Notes under the pieces: generated by a model | What the model was told of the DNA's origin: nothing | Seen by the model: only the letters and a program-made list of their open reading frames with translations | Databases searched by the model: none | Assembly (NCBI GenBank): GCA_003285105.1 | Contig: CP030158.1 | Span: forward strand, 558,001 to 622,000 | Length of the DNA: 64,000 bases | Origin: Roseithermus sacchariphilus | GTDB taxonomy: Bacteria > Bacteroidota > Rhodothermia > Rhodothermales > MEBIC09517 | Direction: 5' to 3' | Made by a program: the position numbers and the translations under genes | In this document: piece after piece, positions 57,075-64,000 of the stretch | Layout of the letters: each line of letters opens with the position of its first letter | How positions within the stretch are numbered: the first letter of the stretch is position 1

Positions 57075-57497
57075 ATGGGCATTTTTGATTTTATCAAAGA
57101 CATCGGCAAAGCCGTCGGCATCGGCAACGAGGCCGAGGAGATCCAGGCCGACATCCAGGCCAAGCTCGCCGGGCAGGTAGAGAACCTGACCGTCACGTTC
57201 AACAACGGCACCGTGATCCTGACCGGCAGCGTGGCCGACCAGGCCGCCCGCGAGAAAGCCGTGCTGCTGGCCGGCAACGTGAAGGGCGTCGAGAAGGTGG
57301 ACGACCGGCTGACCATCCGCGCGCCGGAGCCGGTCTTCTACACGATCCAGAAGGGCGACAGCCTCTCGAAGATCGCAAAGGAGCAGTATGGCGATGCCTC
57401 GAAGTGGAAGGCGCTCTTCGAGGCCAACCGGGAGGTCATCGAGGACCCCGACCTCATCTACCCCGGGCAGCGCATCCGCATCCCGCAGGACGTGTAG
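57075..57497 (+). CDS. BON-LysM domain protein (Kbp/YgaU-like)
   Basis: A 140-residue protein: a short leader (MGIFDFIKDIGKAVGIG), a BON domain (VENLTVTFNNGTVILTGSV ... VKGVEKVDDRL) and a LysM domain (FYTIQKGDSLSKIAKEQYGD ... LIYPGQRIRIP). This is the layout and size of E. coli Kbp (YgaU), a cytoplasmic potassium-binding protein induced by osmotic stress. No signal peptide, consistent with that role. It ends at a strong terminator. Confidence 0.88.
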   Translation: MGIFDFIKDIGKAVGIGNEAEEIQADIQAKLAGQVENLTVTFNNGTVILTGSVADQAAREKAVLLAGNVKGVEKVDDRLTIRAPEPVFYTIQKGDSLSKIAKEQYGDASKWKALFEANREVIEDPDLIYPGQRIRIPQDV

Positions 57498-57522
57498 CCG
57501 CCCCGCCAGACGTACCCTCCGG

Positions 57523-57554
57523 CGCCCCGGCCCACCCGCCGGGGCGCTTTTTTG
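57523..57554 (+). terminator. Intrinsic terminator after the BON-LysM gene
   Basis: A 9-bp perfect stem GCGCCCCGG (57523-57531) / CCGGGGCGC (57540-57548), an 8-base loop and six T. It separates the gene from the convergent amidohydrolase. Confidence 0.85.
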
Positions 57555-57582
57555 GGTGTGTCCCGTTTCCGGGGGCAGGCCC

Positions 57583-58803
57583 TCAGGCCGCCAGCGTCCG
57601 TATCGTGTGCAGGAGCACGTTGGCACCGGCCGCGACGTCTTCGGGGCGGGTGTACTCCGTGACGTCGTGGCTGACTCCGCCGACGCTGGGCACGAACAGC
57701 ATCGCGGTAGGGCAGCGCGTCGCCAGGATCTGCGCGTCGTGGCCCGCTCCGCTGGTCATGCGGCGGTGCGTGTAACCGCACGCCTTGGCCGCCTGCTCGA
57801 TGGCGGCCACCACCTCCTCGTCGAAGCGCACCGGCGGGATATGAGCCAGTTCGCGGTGCTCCAGCGCGACCCCCTCGGCCGCGGCCACCTCCTGCGCAAA
57901 ACCGAGCAGCCGGACGGCCATCTCCCGCAACCGCACCGCGTCCGGGTTGCGGAGGTCGGCCGTGAGGCGGGCGCGATCCGGGATGATGTTGATGTAGCCC
58001 GGCTCGACCTCCAGCGTGCCGACGGTGGCTCGCTGCCCGCGGATGCTGCGTGCCAGGTGCCGCACCTGCGCGGCGATGGCTGCGGCCACGAAGCCGGCAT
58101 CCTGCCGCCGGTCCATCGGCGTGACGCCGGCGTGGTTGCTCGCGCCCTGCACGCGGAACTCGTGCCAGAGGATGCCCTGCACGCCGTCCACCACCCCGAT
58201 CGTCACCCCGTCTTCCTCCAGCACCGGTCCCTGTTCGATGTGCAACTCGACGAAGGCCCGCAGCGGCAGGTCGCGGAAGTCGTCCGGGCCGGCCATGCCC
58301 GTGCGGTCCAGGTTGTCGCCCAGCGTCGTCCCGTCGATGCCGACGGTGGCGCGGACGGCGTCGAGGTCGAGATCGCCCCGGAAGAACAGGCTACCCATCA
58401 CGTCCGGCGTGAAGCGGTTGCCCTCCTCGTTGACGAAGGCGGCGACGGCCAGCGGCCGCCGCGTCGTGATGCCGGCCTCCTGGAGCGTGGCGAGCACTTC
58501 CAGGCCGGCCATCACCCCGAGCGCCCCGTCGTAGCGGCCGCCGCGCCCGACGGTGTCCAGGTGCGAGCCCGTCATCACGATCGGGCCTTCCTCCCGGCCG
58601 GGCCGGATGCCGACGAGGTTGCCGATGGCGTCGATGCGGACCTCCAGCCCGAGCGCCCGCATGCGGGCCTCCACAAAATCGCGCCCGGCCTTGTCCTCGT
58701 CCGTGAAGGCCAGGCGGCACACGCCGCCCCCGTCGATGGCGCCGATACGGGCGAGGTCGGCCAGGCTCTGGTTCAGGCGGTCGGCGTTGACGCGCAGCGG
58801 CAT
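57583..58803 (-). CDS. M20-family Zn-dependent amidohydrolase (N-carbamoyl-L-amino-acid / allantoate type)
   Basis: A 406-residue enzyme with the metal ligands of the AmaB/AllC group: MTGSHLDTVGRGGRYDGALG (His, Asp), AFVNEEGNRF (Glu), VELHIEQGPVL (His) and GVSHDVTEYT (His). A lid/dimerisation domain sits in the middle (GASNHAGVTPMDRRQDAG). It hydrolyses N-carbamoyl amino acids or ureido compounds such as allantoate; the sequence alone does not separate these. The ATG at 58803 (MPLRVNADRLNQ) is preferred to 58857. It lies 54 bases downstream of the TPR lipoprotein on the same strand. Confidence 0.88.
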   Translation of the reverse strand: MPLRVNADRLNQSLADLARIGAIDGGGVCRLAFTDEDKAGRDFVEARMRALGLEVRIDAIGNLVGIRPGREEGPIVMTGSHLDTVGRGGRYDGALGVMAGLEVLATLQEAGITTRRPLAVAAFVNEEGNRFTPDVMGSLFFRGDLDLDAVRATVGIDGTTLGDNLDRTGMAGPDDFRDLPLRAFVELHIEQGPVLEEDGVTIGVVDGVQGILWHEFRVQGASNHAGVTPMDRRQDAGFVAAAIAAQVRHLARSIRGQRATVGTLEVEPGYINIIPDRARLTADLRNPDAVRLREMAVRLLGFAQEVAAAEGVALEHRELAHIPPVRFDEEVVAAIEQAAKACGYTHRRMTSGAGHDAQILATRCPTAMLFVPSVGGVSHDVTEYTRPEDVAAGANVLLHTIRTLAA

Positions 58804-58857
58804 GGTGACATGGTAACGGTTGGTGACAGCCCGGTCACCGTCGGGGCGGGCCGGCAC

Positions 58858-59823
58858 TCAGCGCATCCGCCGGAGGTCTGCCTCGGCGGCGATGTAGCCG
58901 AAGGCCGGCCAGTAGGCACCGGCCAGGACCTCCTCGAAGACGGCCCGGGCGCGGTCCGGCTGCCCGTTGTAGAGGTACCAGTTGCCCACGCCGTAGCCCT
59001 GGGTGGCGAGCGAAAGTGCCCGGTCCGGCCCCGTCTCCTCGCCCAGCAGCGCCTCCGGGGCCAGCTCGCCCCGGTACATCTGCAGGCGACGGTAGTAGTC
59101 GTGGTTCTCCAGGATCTCCATGTCCGGGTGGATCCGCTCCAGCACCGCGGCGGCCTCGGCGTCACGCCCGAGGCGGCGCAGCGTCATGTAGAGCCAGTCC
59201 GCCGTCGCCACGAGCATGTCGTCGTTGGTCGACGCGTCCAGGGCGTTCTGGTAGGCCGCCAGGGCCGCCTCGTAGTCGCCGTTGAGGTAATGGGCCAGGC
59301 CGAGGTGGTACCAGACGTTGGTGTGGAGCGTGCTCCGGGGGATGCCGGCCGGGTTGGGCGCGCCGTCCGGCTCGATCTGATCGGGCGTGCCCGCCATCAG
59401 CTCCGCTGCCCGCGACAGGTCGGCGATGGCCCGGTCGAAGTTTCGGACGGTGATGTAGCGATGGCCGCGGTGGCGATAGAGGCGCGGGTCGTCCGGGTGG
59501 AGGGTCAGCCCGTGGGTGTAGACGTCGATGGCCTCGTGGTAGCGCCCGAGGTAGGCCATCCGTCGGCCGAGCCAGATGAGGGCATCCGCGTCGTCCGGAT
59601 CGGCCTCGTAGGCGGCCCGGGCCGCCGCCAGGTCCGCCTCCAGCGCGGCGCGACGCTCCGGGGACAGCGGAAGCGGGGGGAGCGTATCGCCCCCCAGCGA
59701 GAGCACCGGCCTGGCGGGCGATGCCGTCTCCGCGCCGGGGGCCGGGGCGTCGGCACAACCCGCCAGCAGCAGCACGAGCAGGCCCAGCAGCACCATCCTC
59801 GTTTCGATCAGGGCACCCTGCAT
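58858..59823 (-). CDS. TPR lipoprotein
   Basis: A 321-residue lipoprotein; the start at 59823 has a GGAGGG site 5 bases upstream and the signal ends LLAGC. TPR-like repeats follow (DDADALIWLGRRMAYLGRYHEAIDVY, LYRHRGHRYITVRNFDRAIADLSR, VWYHLGLAHYLNGDYEAALAAY), about six helical pairs. It is probably a periplasmic scaffold. It could be cotranscribed with the amidohydrolase, though no functional link is evident. Confidence 0.82.
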   Translation of the reverse strand: MQGALIETRMVLLGLLVLLLAGCADAPAPGAETASPARPVLSLGGDTLPPLPLSPERRAALEADLAAARAAYEADPDDADALIWLGRRMAYLGRYHEAIDVYTHGLTLHPDDPRLYRHRGHRYITVRNFDRAIADLSRAAELMAGTPDQIEPDGAPNPAGIPRSTLHTNVWYHLGLAHYLNGDYEAALAAYQNALDASTNDDMLVATADWLYMTLRRLGRDAEAAAVLERIHPDMEILENHDYYRRLQMYRGELAPEALLGEETGPDRALSLATQGYGVGNWYLYNGQPDRARAVFEEVLAGAYWPAFGYIAAEADLRRMR

Positions 59824-60089
59824 GACGATCCCTCCGGTGGGCGGAGCAAGCGAAGACGACGGAAACGACCCCCTCGTCCGGCACGACGACCCGGCCGGAG
59901 CCGGACGGCCTTCGAATCCGTAGTTAGCACCTGGCGGGGTAAGGCGCAACCGGAGCGAAGCCACCAGGGGGGCCGAGGCCCCCGGCCCGCCTCCGAACCT
60001 GCCCCCTTGCCCATGCATAGGAAGAGGGACCCCGCCGCATGGCTCCGGGTCGCTCGACCGTATCGTTCACGGATGGAGGAAGCCTTCCC

Positions 60090-60365
60090 ATGACGTTTTT
60101 GAACCTGACCCCGCACCCGGTTGACGTGCTGGAAGAAGACGGGACCCGCATCGACTCGGTACCGCCTTCGGGCACGGTCGGCATCGCGGCCGGGGAACGG
60201 CTGCTCAACGTGCCCCCGCCCGAGCCGGGCGTCGTCTACATCGTCCTGCCCGCCATCACCGAGGCCAGCGAACGCGAGGATCTCGTGTCCATCGCGGTCG
60301 AAGAAGCGCGGCGCTCGCAACGGGGCAACGTGCAGACGCACGTCTGCTACTGGTCCGCCGGATAG
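60090..60365 (+). CDS. Small 'NLTPH' protein of a phage-associated unknown family
   Basis: A 91-residue protein (TFLNLTPHPVDVLEEDGTRI, PPSGTVGIA, VYIVLPAITEASEREDLVS) ending QTHVCYWSAG. Proteins with the NLTPH(x)V start and a PPSGTV stretch are known to me mainly from phages, prophages and actinobacterial genomes, with no assigned function. A GGAGGAAG site 7 bases before the ATG supports 60090. No other phage genes adjoin it, so it may be a domesticated relic. Confidence 0.6.
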   Translation: MTFLNLTPHPVDVLEEDGTRIDSVPPSGTVGIAAGERLLNVPPPEPGVVYIVLPAITEASEREDLVSIAVEEARRSQRGNVQTHVCYWSAG

Positions 60366-60450
60366 CCGGCCTCCGGTCAGAAACCCCACGTTTCGGCGGC
60401 ACGTAACAGGCGCCGTTCCACATCCCCGGCAGCCTGACCGAGATCCCCTC

Positions 60451-61614
60451 ATGCGCGCGGCCCGTCTGTTCCTGCTCACCCTGCTCTGCCTCGGCTGCCA
60501 GCAGCCCGTCCGCTCCCAGGAGTCGCCGCCGGAGCCCCCGCCGCAGCGCGTCGAGCCGCCGGCGGGGAACGTCGGCGACCAGATCCAGCGCTCGCGGCAG
60601 ACGGCCATCACGCGGGCCGTCGAGGTCGTCACGCCCGCCGTGGTCAGCGTGAACGTGATCGAGGTGCAGCGGCTGCGCTACCGCGACCCGTTCGAGGGCT
60701 TTTTCAACGACCCCGTGTTCGACTACTTCTTCGGACAGCGGCGGCCTTACTACATCGAGCGGCCGGTGCAGTCGCTCGGCTCCGGGTTCATCATCTCACC
60801 CGACGGCTACCTGGTCACGAACGACCACGTCGCCGGCAACGCCACCGAGATCACCGTCGCCTTCCCGGACGGCCGCACGCTGCCGGCGCGGCTCGTCGGC
60901 ACCGACCCGGCCACGGACATCGCGCTGCTGAAGATCGACACGGACGAGCCGCTGCCCTATCTGACCTTCGCCGAGGATCCGCCCATCGTGGGCGAGTGGG
61001 TGATCGCGCTGGGCAACCCCTTTGGTCTGTTCGAGGCGGCCGACCCCACGGTGACCGTGGGCGTGGTGAGCGCCACCAACCGCGATCTGCAATCGAACCG
61101 GCAGGGACGGATCTACCGGGACATGATCCAGACGGACGCCGCCATCAACCGGGGCAACTCGGGCGGGCCGCTCGTGAACGCGCTGGGCGAGGTCATCGGC
61201 GTCAACACGGCCATCTACAGCGAATCCGGCGGCTCCATCGGCATCGGCTTCGCCGTGCCCGCGGCCAAGGTCCGGCGGATCGTCGAAGAGCTGCGCACCA
61301 ACGGCGCGGTGGATCGCTCCTACTACACCGGCCTCTACGTGGTGAACCTGACCGATCGCATCGCACACGCCCTGGGGATGACGCAGCGCCGCGGGCTGTT
61401 CGTGCGCGACGTCGACCCGGACTCCCCCGCCGCGCAGGCCGGCATCCTGCCCTACGACGTCATCCTCTCCATCGAAGGCGAGGCCATCAACTCCAGCGAC
61501 GACTACGTGGCCCGCATCTACGACTTCCGCCCCGGCGACCGGGTCAGCGTCCGGCTCCTCCGCGACGGCGAGGAACGCACCGTGACGCTCCAGATCGGCC
61601 GAAGCAGGGGTTAG
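60451..61614 (+). CDS. HtrA/DegP-family serine protease with one PDZ domain
   Basis: A 387-residue envelope protease: a signal that could be lipidated (LLTLLCLGC), a trypsin-like domain with His126 (VTNDHVAGN), Asp156 (PATDIALLK) and Ser237 (NRGNSGGPLV), and one PDZ domain at the end (RGLFVRDVDPDSPAAQAGIL). A single PDZ is like DegS rather than DegP. It degrades misfolded envelope proteins or signals stress. A heptamer array begins 33 bases after its stop. Confidence 0.92.
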   Translation: MRAARLFLLTLLCLGCQQPVRSQESPPEPPPQRVEPPAGNVGDQIQRSRQTAITRAVEVVTPAVVSVNVIEVQRLRYRDPFEGFFNDPVFDYFFGQRRPYYIERPVQSLGSGFIISPDGYLVTNDHVAGNATEITVAFPDGRTLPARLVGTDPATDIALLKIDTDEPLPYLTFAEDPPIVGEWVIALGNPFGLFEAADPTVTVGVVSATNRDLQSNRQGRIYRDMIQTDAAINRGNSGGPLVNALGEVIGVNTAIYSESGGSIGIGFAVPAAKVRRIVEELRTNGAVDRSYYTGLYVVNLTDRIAHALGMTQRRGLFVRDVDPDSPAAQAGILPYDVILSIEGEAINSSDDYVARIYDFRPGDRVSVRLLRDGEERTVTLQIGRSRG

Positions 61615-61647
61615 GGCTGCTACGGGCGGCTGGCTGGGGGCCATGGG

Positions 61648-61738
61648 CTGATCGCTGACCGCTGATCGCTGACCGCTGACCGCTGACGGCTGACCGCTGA
61701 CGGCTGACCGCTGACGGCTGATCGCTGACGGCTGATCG
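61648..61738. repeat. Single-arm heptamer array, 13 units (CTGATCG/CTGACCG/CTGACGG)
   Basis: Thirteen perfect-length units between the convergent ends of the HtrA and SGNH genes. The CTGACGG units are exact complements of CGTCAGC-type units, showing that the left- and right-arm families are related by inversion. Confidence 0.95.
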
Positions 61739-61749
61739 CTGAAAGCCCC

Positions 61750-63732
61750 CTACTCCCTGTTGCCTTCGCCGTCGGCTTCGGGCGGCAGGCTGCCGAGTAG
61801 CCGCCGGGCGTCGGCGTGGTCCGGTTGGCGCTCCAGCAGCCGTGTCACCGTGCGGCGGGCCTCGGCGAAGCGGCCTTCGAGGGCGTAGGCGCCGGCGAGG
61901 TTGTAGAGCGTCTGCGGGTGGTCCGGCTCGCCCTGCAGGGACCGCTCCAGCCAGCCGATGGCGGCGGCCCGCTCGCCGCGCCGCAGCAGGATGCTGCCGA
62001 TCATGCGCTGGGCGGCCGGCAGCGGCTCCCGGTCGTGCGCCGCCAGGAAGTAGGAGAGGGCTTCGTCGTAGCGCCCCGCCTTGACCAGCACGTTGCCGGC
62101 ATCGAGGTACGGAGCGGCGGCAAACGGGTATTCCTGCACGAGCGCCAGCGCCGCCTGGAGCGCCCGGCGGTAGTCGCCCTGCTGCTCGTAGTACTGCCGC
62201 AGCAGCGTGATCGTCTCGCCCCAGCTGCGCTGATCCCGAAGGAGCGCCACGGCCAGCTGCTCGACGGGATTCGACGGCTTCAGCGTGTCCCGGCGGGTGA
62301 CGCCGGGCGGCTGAAACGGCCAGTTGTTCATCAACTGACGGATCCGGTAGACGCCCATCAGCGAGTCCACGGCCGTCAGCAGCACCTCCTGCCGGGCGAG
62401 GTCCGCCGGCACGGGGGCCGTCCACACGCCAAAGGCGCTCTCGGCCCGCAGCGCCTCGTAGAAGGCATCGGCGATGAGGAAATAGCCGTCCACGTTGGGG
62501 TGGAGGTGCTCCAGCATGAGGTTGTGGCCGATGATGCCGCCGGGCGACGCCGCCGCGAGCGCGGCCTGCGTCTCGACCACCACCGCGCCGGCCCGGGCGG
62601 CTTCGGCGCGGATGATGGCGTTGATGGCCTCGGGGGCCCGGAAGCGCAGCTGATCGCGGTCTATGGCTGCCCGGTACGCCGCGCGGGCCTCCGCGTACCG
62701 CCCTGCGGCATCGAGCACCTGCGCCTTCCGGTAGAAGGCCTCGGCCGCCAGGCTGTCCAGCGCGATCGCCTCGTCGTAGCGAGCGAGGGCGCGGGCGGTG
62801 TCTCCGGCGGCGGCGGCCCGCCGGGCGTCCTGCATGAGCGCCTCCCAGCGGTCGGCCGGCGTCCCCTCGGCCAGGCCGCTGATGAAGGGCGCGTGATCCC
62901 GCTCGTTGCTCGCCACCGTGCCGATGTAGACGGGAATGCCGGCGGCCCGGTAGCGGGCGAGGAGGTCCCGCAGATTGCCCTGGAATTGCCGCAGCCCCCG
63001 TTCGTAGAGCGGCGAGCCGTAGGGGATGGCCTGCTCGCGCACCATCCGCTCCATCAGCGTATGGCCCGGCCGCGGGCGCTCGTCGCCGGCCAGCGTCCCG
63101 GCGGCGGCCGCCAGCAGCGCCCGGAGGCCCTGCACCAGCCGCAGGTGCTGGAGCCGCAGGTACAGGTTCACCACCCCCCGCACCGTCCCCAGCGACTCCG
63201 TCGAGCCGACGCCCAGCACGCCGTAGTATTCGTTGTGCCCGGCGTAGATGAGCACGGCGTCCGGCTCGATGGCGATGATCTCATCGGCCAGATCCAGCAG
63301 CGTGAACGAGTTCACCGCCGCCATCGCCGTGTTGACGACCTCCACGTTCCGGCCGGGGAACGTCTGGAGCAGGCGTTGCTCCAGCATCCGCGAGAAGCTG
63401 CCGCCCCGGTAGTAGGGATACCCCGCCGCACTCGAACCGCCCTGCACGACGATGCGGAGGGTGTTCGTATCCTTCTCGGCCAGGAAAAAGTCGTACAGGC
63501 TGTTCGGGACGTTCTGCTGGCGGACGAAGTAGCGGCGCGCGACCTCGGGGTTCTGGTAGCGGTAAGCCGGCGCATCGGGGGCCGGGATGAACAGCGGGTA
63601 GTCGTCGCCATAGCCCACGAGCCGCAGCCCTCCTTCGAGGAGCACGAAGAAGAGCACGGGAATCAGCACCATCAGCACCGTCCACAGCAGACGCCGGGCG
63701 GGCGGGGGCGAGGCAGCAGGGGTCGTCGCCAT
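61750..63732 (-). CDS. SGNH/GDSL hydrolase with TPR tail
   Basis: A 660-residue protein: an N-terminal membrane anchor (LLWTVLMVLIPVLFFVLLEG), an SGNH-like domain with block I as VVQGGSSAAG, block III AGHNEYYG and the catalytic pair in LEHLHPNVDG, then TPR repeats (AALALVQEYPFAAAPYLDAGNVLVK, LVKAGRYDEALSYFL, TLYNLAGAYALEGRFAEARRTV). The catalytic Ser sits in GGSS rather than GDSL. It is perhaps a deacetylase acting on envelope polysaccharides. The ATG at 63732 is preferred over 63807. Confidence 0.82.
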   Translation of the reverse strand: MATTPAASPPPARRLLWTVLMVLIPVLFFVLLEGGLRLVGYGDDYPLFIPAPDAPAYRYQNPEVARRYFVRQQNVPNSLYDFFLAEKDTNTLRIVVQGGSSAAGYPYYRGGSFSRMLEQRLLQTFPGRNVEVVNTAMAAVNSFTLLDLADEIIAIEPDAVLIYAGHNEYYGVLGVGSTESLGTVRGVVNLYLRLQHLRLVQGLRALLAAAAGTLAGDERPRPGHTLMERMVREQAIPYGSPLYERGLRQFQGNLRDLLARYRAAGIPVYIGTVASNERDHAPFISGLAEGTPADRWEALMQDARRAAAAGDTARALARYDEAIALDSLAAEAFYRKAQVLDAAGRYAEARAAYRAAIDRDQLRFRAPEAINAIIRAEAARAGAVVVETQAALAAASPGGIIGHNLMLEHLHPNVDGYFLIADAFYEALRAESAFGVWTAPVPADLARQEVLLTAVDSLMGVYRIRQLMNNWPFQPPGVTRRDTLKPSNPVEQLAVALLRDQRSWGETITLLRQYYEQQGDYRRALQAALALVQEYPFAAAPYLDAGNVLVKAGRYDEALSYFLAAHDREPLPAAQRMIGSILLRRGERAAAIGWLERSLQGEPDHPQTLYNLAGAYALEGRFAEARRTVTRLLERQPDHADARRLLGSLPPEADGEGNRE

Positions 63733-63827
63733 CGGTCCGGGGTGGGGAGGAAGCGGCGCGGGGAACTCACCGGCGCCGTCGTGACGTACAGCGGGGCCGG
63801 TATGCATTCACCGAGGCGATTGATCCC

Positions 63828-64000
63828 GTGCTTCGTTTCCCCCCGCTGATCCTGGCCGGGCTGCTCCTGCTGAGCGGCTGCCTGCCCTACGCCTGCCGCC
63901 GGGACGAGTCGCGCGCGCTGCTCCCGTCCGACTCGCTCTCGCGCGCCTTCGCGCAGCAGATCCCGGCCGATACGCTGGCGCTGCGGTGGCGCACGACGGG
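63828..64000 (+). CDS. Lipoprotein, N-terminal part (continues past window)
   Basis: A GTG at 63828 starts a lipoprotein signal (LRFPPLILAGLLLLSGC) followed by LPYACRRDESRALLPSDS; the frame stays open to the window edge. It is divergent from the SGNH gene. Too little is visible to assign a family. Confidence 0.7.
   Translation, partial: MLRFPPLILAGLLLLSGCLPYACRRDESRALLPSDSLSRAFAQQIPADTLALRWRTT

Noticed and set aside
59905-59950. tRNA gene suggested by TTCGAATCC
   Set aside because: The surrounding bases do not form acceptor, D or anticodon arms.
61816-63849. 677-codon rightward frame opposite the SGNH-TPR gene
   Set aside because: Shadow of the leftward gene; the real protein shows catalytic motifs and TPR repeats, this one none.

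Overview
The window looks like a chromosomal segment of a GC-rich, thermophile-like member of the Bacteroidota/Rhodothermota group (Rhodothermus-like). The reasons are: C-terminal Por (type IX) secretion sorting domains with the YPNPFNPxT signature on two very large secreted proteins; many lipoproteins with LxGC lipoboxes; a two-component-propeller (Reg_prop/Y_Y_Y) hybrid sensor kinase; PVC-type dehydrogenases with HEAT repeats; and a 2-oxoacid:ferredoxin oxidoreductase next to otherwise aerobic metabolism. No rRNA, tRNA or CRISPR array was seen. The species assignment is inference.

Layout. 0-12.5 kb is ordinary metabolism: the tail of an azurin-fused PVC-type protein, ApaG, a BtpA-family protein, a compact sulfate-assimilation/siroheme operon (cysI, cobA, cysH, precorrin-2 dehydrogenase), korAB and an unusual Nramp-like transporter. 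12.6-24.1 kb holds an Ig-like lipoprotein, a 1,361-residue hybrid kinase and then 'island A'. Island A contains a chimeric secreted matrixin, two tandem BamE-like lipoproteins and truncated signal-peptide fragments. It is bracketed by a near-identical duplication of the kinase's receiver-domain end. 24.2-40.1 kb is again mostly core: a giant secreted 5'-nucleotidase-like protein, MscS, citrate synthase, a cytochrome-bearing PVC-type protein, DUF4159, glyA, a phosphoribosyltransferase and tatC.

40.1-53.4 kb is an accessory block between tatC and ctpA. It has two RND permeases, one adaptor, a translationally coupled 131-residue unknown protein, and a Cys-rich exported microprotein followed by a beta-propeller lipoprotein and a monothiol thioredoxin-fold lipoprotein. 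Next to it lies AT-rich 'island B', with a palindromic attC/MITE-like element, a chymotrypsin-fold lipoprotein protease and a small lipoprotein. Island B is bracketed by a duplication of the 5' end of ctpA. 53.4-64 kb returns to housekeeping and envelope genes: ctpA, a TauE/SafE exporter, dodecin, DUF937, BON-LysM, an M20 amidohydrolase, a TPR lipoprotein, HtrA and an SGNH-TPR protein.

Two themes stand out. (1) AT-rich cargo encoding secreted proteases is inserted at the ends of core genes, each insert flanked by a duplicated piece of that gene. (2) Heptanucleotide tandem arrays (CGTCAGC / CTGAYSG), three of them split by a conserved 40-bp core, sit right after stop codons across the window. 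The best candidate for an undescribed system is the Cys-rich microprotein / propeller / thiol lipoprotein / RND gene set at 40.1-50.9 kb.
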